From: Veillonella sp. DNF00869
Lineage (GTDB): Bacteria > Bacillota > Negativicutes > Veillonellales > Veillonellaceae
Direction: 5' to 3'
Assembly (NCBI RefSeq): GCF_001553345.1
Contig: NZ_KQ960765.1
Span: forward strand, 486 to 31,486
Length of the DNA: 31,001 nucleotides
The stretch's first letter is position 1. Each line of letters begins with the position of its first letter. This document shows positions 30,972 through 31,001 of the stretch, one piece after another. The notes beneath the pieces are model-generated. The model did not search any database. It was given only the letters and a program-made list of their open reading frames with translations, and was not told the DNA's origin. The position numbers and the translations under genes were made by a program.

Positions 30972-31001
30972 GGCCCCGTGGTGTAGCGGTTAACATGTCG
31001 C
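30972..31001 (+). tRNA. 5' part of a tRNA, probably tRNA-Glu (runs off the window)
   Basis: Thirty bases fit the start of a tRNA: acceptor GGCCCCG, T8, D-stem GTGT pairing with ACAT around the loop AGCGGTTA, then TCGC opening the anticodon stem. The anticodon is outside the window. GGCCCCG plus an AGCGGTTAA D-loop is typical of bacterial tRNA-Glu; identity remains tentative. Confidence 0.82.

Overview
The window looks like a low-GC, diderm Firmicute of the class Negativicutes, most likely a Veillonella. It combines an outer-membrane trimeric autotransporter (YadA-like) tail with Firmicute-style gene order: DivIC-like, ppx, tilS, hpt, ftsH; birA-coaX; rpsF-ssb-rpsR. It also has AT-rich spacers, AGGAGG-type ribosome binding sites and consensus sigma-A-like promoters. 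The genus is an inference from gene content. No database search was possible. Almost everything is chromosomal housekeeping; no phage, insertion sequence or CRISPR array was seen.

Layout. 1-2347: 3' part of a YadA-like adhesin gene that runs in from the left, its terminator, then a decayed tail of a second adhesin gene with its own related terminator. 2477-3426: a RelB-like antitoxin gene with no toxin beside it, a small unknown ORF, and a FlK-type hotdog thioesterase. 3427-3763: a gene-free stretch rich in inverted repeats between convergent genes. 3764-5212 (minus strand): a predicted vitamin B6 salvage pair, an ECF transporter S component and a pyridoxal/pyridoxamine kinase.

5385-9184: an ABC-F ATPase and folE-folP-folB-folK, five tightly packed or overlapping genes covering much of tetrahydrofolate synthesis. 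9286-11581: a membrane-anchored phosphodiester glycosidase, an unknown membrane-anchored protein and an unknown 106-residue protein. 11838-13244: a highly expressed-looking biotin-dependent carboxyltransferase/oxaloacetate decarboxylase alpha subunit without a biotin domain. 13408-18538: DivIC/FtsB-like division protein, Ppx/GppA phosphatase, TilS with an unusual N-terminal extension, Hpt and FtsH. 18752-21498: birA, coaX and dusB, a cofactor and tRNA-modification operon.

21765-23597: a CstA-family transporter behind a full-consensus promoter. 23700-24761: rpsF-ssb-rpsR behind a leader that resembles the S6:S18 autoregulatory motif. 25231-26646: aspartate ammonia-lyase. 27008-28373: CrcB/Fluc fluoride channel and a molybdopterin-binding-domain protein. 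28477-30877: cysK, cysE and a nitrilase-family amidase. The window ends in the 5' part of a tRNA, probably tRNA-Glu.

The most useful second looks are: the post-barrel coiled-coil tail shared by the adhesin and the adjacent pseudogene; the 149-nt nested inverted repeat at 3432-3580; the HTH-like N-terminal extension of TilS; the reciprocal substitutions in two conserved loops of FolP; the shared motif block upstream of two genes near 11150 and 11645; the palindromes over the aspA and cysK -10 regions; and the glycosidase/unknown-protein pair. I found no clear case of a wholly new biological system.
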